From: JAWLFI01 sp964627995
GTDB taxonomy: Bacteria; Bacteroidota; Bacteroidia; Chitinophagales; Saprospiraceae
NCBI GenBank assembly: GCA_964627995.1
Contig: CAZVLN010000074.1
Coordinates: 1 to 7,882 of the forward strand
DNA length: 7,882 bases
Direction of reading: 5' to 3'
Notes under the pieces: model-generated
The model's database searches: none
What the model saw: only the letters and a program-made list of their open reading frames with translations
What the model was told of the DNA's origin: nothing
In this document: positions 6,221 to 7,882 of the stretch, piece by piece
How the letters are laid out: every line of letters begins with the position of its first letter
Numbering within the stretch: the stretch's first letter is position 1
Program-made: the position numbers and the translations under genes

Positions 6221-6376
6221 CTGCAGCTGCGCTAGTGCTGCGCAAGGTCCGCCGCCAAAGGCGGCGGAGTGCGACCCCCAAATCTTTTGGGGGGAGTACC
6301 GAACGAAGGAGGAGCCTGGAGCATAACGCCCTGAGGGGCTGCCTTATGGCGGACCCTCAAGGGAGCGCCCTCATCC
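6221..6376. repeat. GC-rich palindromic (REP-like) island
   Basis: About 155 GC-rich bases are packed with inverted repeats. They include GCAGC (6223-6227) with GCTGC (6237-6241). TCCGCCGCC-AAA-GGCGGCGGA (6248-6268) is a perfect 9-bp stem. CCCCCAAA-TCT-TTTGGGGG (6275-6293) is a perfect 8-bp stem. Smaller stems are GCCC-TGAG-GGGC (6328-6339), GCC-TTAT-GGC (6341-6350) and CCCT-CA-AGGG (6354-6363). Both large stems are followed by GGAGT and then GCGA or ACCGA, which looks like a tandemly built unit. GGTCCGCC (6246-6253) is also an exact reverse complement of GGCGGACC (6348-6355), so a long-range 8-bp pairing competes with the local hairpin. This fits a REP/BIME-like extragenic element or a structured RNA. 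An 82-codon open frame across it is explained by the lack of AT-rich stops. Confidence 0.55.
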
Positions 6377-6417
6377 TAAAAAAAAGATTGCGTGCGTGCG
6401 GCCGGCTGGGGCTTTAC

Positions 6418-6442
6418 TTTTTGTATCTTTCTGATACAAAAA
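6418..6442. promoter_or_regulatory. Perfect inverted repeat just before the PLP gene start
   Basis: TTTTTGTATC (6418-6427), loop TTTCT, and GATACAAAAA (6433-6442) form a perfect 10-bp inverted repeat that ends 10 bases before the ATG at 6453. In DNA this could be an operator for a dimeric repressor. In RNA it would be a hairpin covering the ribosome landing site. TATCTTTC inside it differs from a -7 TAnnTTTG box by one base. No partner regulator is in the window. Confidence 0.45.
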
Positions 6443-6452
6443 TCAACGGCCT

Positions 6453-7733
6453 ATGAAACACAAATTTAAACCGGAAAGTCTGATGATGACGCATGCCTAT
6501 CGACCGGAATGGTCGGAAGGGGCGATCAAGTGCCCCATCTTCCAAACGTCCACCTTTGCGTTCGAGCGCGCGGAGGAGGGTAAGGCGTTTTTTGAGGTGG
6601 CGTATGGCAAACGTGAGCCTATTCCCAATGAAAAACTGGGCCTGATCTACAGTCGAATCAATAACCCGGATTTGGAGATTCTGGAAAGGCGGCTGTGCTT
6701 ATGGGATGAAGCGGACGATTGCGCGGTATTCGAAAGTGGGATGTCGGCGATTACAACGGTCTTGCTGGAGTTCCTGGCACCGGGCGACCTTTTGGTGTAT
6801 AGTCGGCCGATATACGGAGGTACTGACCATTTTATTCACCATTTTTTGACGAAAATGGGCATTCATGTGCTGGGTTTTAGGCCCGGGGAGGAGCAGGATG
6901 AGCTCGTAGAAATGATTCGCGAGAGTGGCTATGCCGATAAGCTGAAACTGATCTATGTGGAAACGCCGGCCAATCCCACGAACGACTTGATCGATATCGA
7001 GGCCTGCCGAAAGGTGGCCGATACCTTTTCTCGCGGCGAAGAGGAGGTGCTGGTGACGGTCGACAATACCTATATGGGCCCGCTGTGGCAGCAACCGCTC
7101 CACCTGGGAGCCGATCTGGTGATGTACTCGGCTACAAAATACATCGGCGGACATAGCGATATCATCGCCGGTGCCGTTTTGGGCGGTCAGGAGCTCATGC
7201 AGCGGGTAAAAACGCTGCGTACCTTTCTCGGCAATATGGCCGGCCCCTGGACGGGCTGGCTCATGATGCGCAGCTTGGAGACCTTGAAATTGCGTATGGA
7301 AAAACAAGAGCGAAATGCCAAGAAAGTAGCTGCTTTTCTAAACGAGCACGAGCGGGTCAAGCGAGTCAATTATCTGGGGCTACTTACGGAAGATCGCGCC
7401 CGAGAATACGAGGTGTTTCAACGACAGTGTAAGGGCACCGGCGCCATGGTTTCCTTCGAAATCGTTGGTGGCGAAGCTGAGGCTTTCGCCTTCCTAAATG
7501 CGCTCTCCCTCATCAAGCTGGCGGTGAGCCTCGGCAGTACTGAAAGCCTGGCCGAACATCCAAAAACGATGACGCATGCCGGCGTAAATCCGGAGCATTT
7601 GGCCGAAATGCAGATCACCGATGCTTTGATTCGACTCTCGGTAGGTGTGGAACATGCAGATGATATTATCTTTGACCTGGACCAGGCATTGGATAGTGTG
7701 GGGCAGCGGGATCATTTCGACTCCGCTCAGTGA
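6453..7733 (+). CDS. Cystathionine gamma-synthase / methionine gamma-lyase family PLP enzyme
   Basis: A 426-aa cytosolic pyridoxal-phosphate enzyme of the trans-sulfuration (Cys/Met metabolism) family, fold type I. Key elements are YSRINNP (66-72), which supplies the phosphate-binding Tyr/Arg to the neighbouring subunit, SGMSAI (95-100), PIYGGT (119-124) with the ring-stacking Tyr121, VETPANPTN, VDNTYMGP (203-210) with Asp204 for the pyridine nitrogen, SATKYIGGHSD (226-236) with Schiff-base Lys229, SLGSTESLAEHPKTMTH (359-375), and LIRLSVGVE with carboxylate-binding Arg395. An insertion around AYGKREPIPNEKLGL (50-64) sets it apart from standard forms. YGGT has Gly where methionine gamma-lyases have a catalytic-site Cys, and the position of the CGL/CGS Arg after YGGT is His, so the exact substrate (cystathionine, O-acyl-homoserine or methionine) cannot be fixed. 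The C-terminal HFDSAQ is encoded by a repeat. The gene is single, with its own terminator, is clearly more GC-rich than its neighbours, and has no Shine-Dalgarno site. Confidence 0.92.
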   Translation: MKHKFKPESLMMTHAYRPEWSEGAIKCPIFQTSTFAFERAEEGKAFFEVAYGKREPIPNEKLGLIYSRINNPDLEILERRLCLWDEADDCAVFESGMSAITTVLLEFLAPGDLLVYSRPIYGGTDHFIHHFLTKMGIHVLGFRPGEEQDELVEMIRESGYADKLKLIYVETPANPTNDLIDIEACRKVADTFSRGEEEVLVTVDNTYMGPLWQQPLHLGADLVMYSATKYIGGHSDIIAGAVLGGQELMQRVKTLRTFLGNMAGPWTGWLMMRSLETLKLRMEKQERNAKKVAAFLNEHERVKRVNYLGLLTEDRAREYEVFQRQCKGTGAMVSFEIVGGEAEAFAFLNALSLIKLAVSLGSTESLAEHPKTMTHAGVNPEHLAEMQITDALIRLSVGVEHADDIIFDLDQALDSVGQRDHFDSAQ

Positions 7734-7735
7734 CC
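7713..7735 (-). repeat. 23-bp dispersed-type repeat forming the 3' end of the PLP gene
   Basis: Read on the minus strand this is GGTCACTGAGCGGAGTCGAA followed by ATG. It encodes the last residues HFDSAQ and the stop of the PLP enzyme on the plus strand. I know this string as a common intergenic motif in Bacteroidota genomes, and HFDSAQ as a common C-terminal end there, but I could not search for it. A second, diverged copy lies in the terminator at 7823-7845 in the opposite orientation. Confidence 0.55.
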
Positions 7736-7798
7736 AGGGAGTTATTTCTACGTACGGGGGTGATTTTGGCGTTTCGTTAATAAAATATATACAACTTT

Positions 7799-7863
7799 CC
7801 CCTCCTTAGCTTCACCGACAATGCTCATTGAGTGGGGTCGAAGGGAGCGAGGAGGGGTTTTTT
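7799..7863 (+). terminator. Intrinsic terminator of the PLP gene
   Basis: CCCCTCC (7799-7805) pairs with GGAGGGG (7851-7857), followed by six T (7858-7863). Inside, CTTC-ACC pairs with GGT-C-GAAG and CAAT-GCTC-ATTG forms the tip, giving one long imperfect hairpin. It lies 65 bases after the stop at 7733. The T-run is on the plus strand only, so it serves the PLP gene. The right half of the hairpin is built from the dispersed repeat copy. Confidence 0.8.
7823..7845 (+). repeat. Second, diverged copy of the 23-bp repeat inside the terminator
   Basis: GCTCATTGAGTGGGGTCGAA followed by GGG matches the minus-strand reading of 7713-7735 at 17 of 23 positions, including the core TGAG-x-GG-x-GTCGAA. 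The two copies are therefore in inverted orientation about 90 bases apart. Here the repeat supplies the right arm of the terminator stem. Confidence 0.5.
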
Positions 7864-7882
7864 GTGTCCCAATTTGTGAATC

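Noticed and set aside
6380..6452. A SAM riboswitch or other known sulfur riboswitch before the PLP gene
   Set aside because: None of the conserved core sequences of SAM riboswitch classes that I know could be recognised, only a simple inverted repeat.
6208..6456. An 82-codon plus-strand frame whose TGA overlaps the PLP start as ATGA
   Set aside because: It is read straight through the palindromic island, its Arg-rich middle (RRQRRRS) is just the GGCGGCGG hairpin translated, and it resembles no protein. The overlap is probably chance.
6699..7307. A 202-codon minus-strand frame inside the PLP gene
   Set aside because: It is an antisense shadow of a strongly conserved enzyme; GC-rich codons leave few stops on the opposite strand.

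Overview
The window reads as a piece of a Bacteroidota chromosome (Flavobacteriia/Cytophagia-like). The evidence is a decayed C-terminal sorting domain of the type IX secretion system (T9SS, found only in this phylum), a promoter with the phylum's TAnnTTTG -7 box, a choice-of-anchor I surface protein, weak or absent Shine-Dalgarno sites, and a short repeat that gives one enzyme the C-terminus HFDSAQ. The genus cannot be named from sequence alone. No rRNA, tRNA, CRISPR array, transposase or phage gene was seen.

Layout. Bases 1-363 (-) are the 5' end of a secreted choice-of-anchor I protein that runs off the left edge. Bases 364-819 hold its promoter, a plus-strand relic of a T9SS cargo gene 3' end with an in-frame stop, and a strong terminator. 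Bases 820-3229 (-) are three overlapping cistrons that together make up DNA ligase D: phosphoesterase (PE), then ligase, then primase/polymerase. Each domain is a separate gene, joined by 4-nt stop/start overlaps, and the ligase starts at TTG. Bases 3230-3536 are non-coding, with a possible plus-strand terminator at the end. Bases 3537-5108 (-) encode a 523-aa secreted protein of unknown function. Bases 5243-6087 (-) are an M23 metallopeptidase with two lesions: a TAG inside the signal peptide and a one-base frameshift before the HLHF zinc motif. Bases 6088-6452 have no credible gene but contain a GC-rich, hairpin-dense island (6221-6376) and a perfect inverted repeat just before the next start. 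Bases 6453-7733 (+) encode a PLP enzyme of the cystathionine gamma-synthase/methionine gamma-lyase family, followed by a terminator. Two divergent copies of a 23-bp repeat lie at its 3' end in opposite orientations, one in the coding region and one in the terminator.

Functionally this is a mosaic rather than one pathway. The only clear working unit is the split LigD operon, which would supply the end-processing, gap-filling and sealing activities of bacterial non-homologous end joining. Its partner Ku is not in the window. Two secretion-related genes are broken (the T9SS cargo relic and the M23 peptidase), so the region looks to be under relaxed selection. The PLP gene is visibly more GC-rich than everything to its left, and the change coincides with the palindromic island. 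I found no convincing new defence or mobile system. The points most worth following up are the three-way fission of ligD, the hidden T9SS relic, and the palindromic island.
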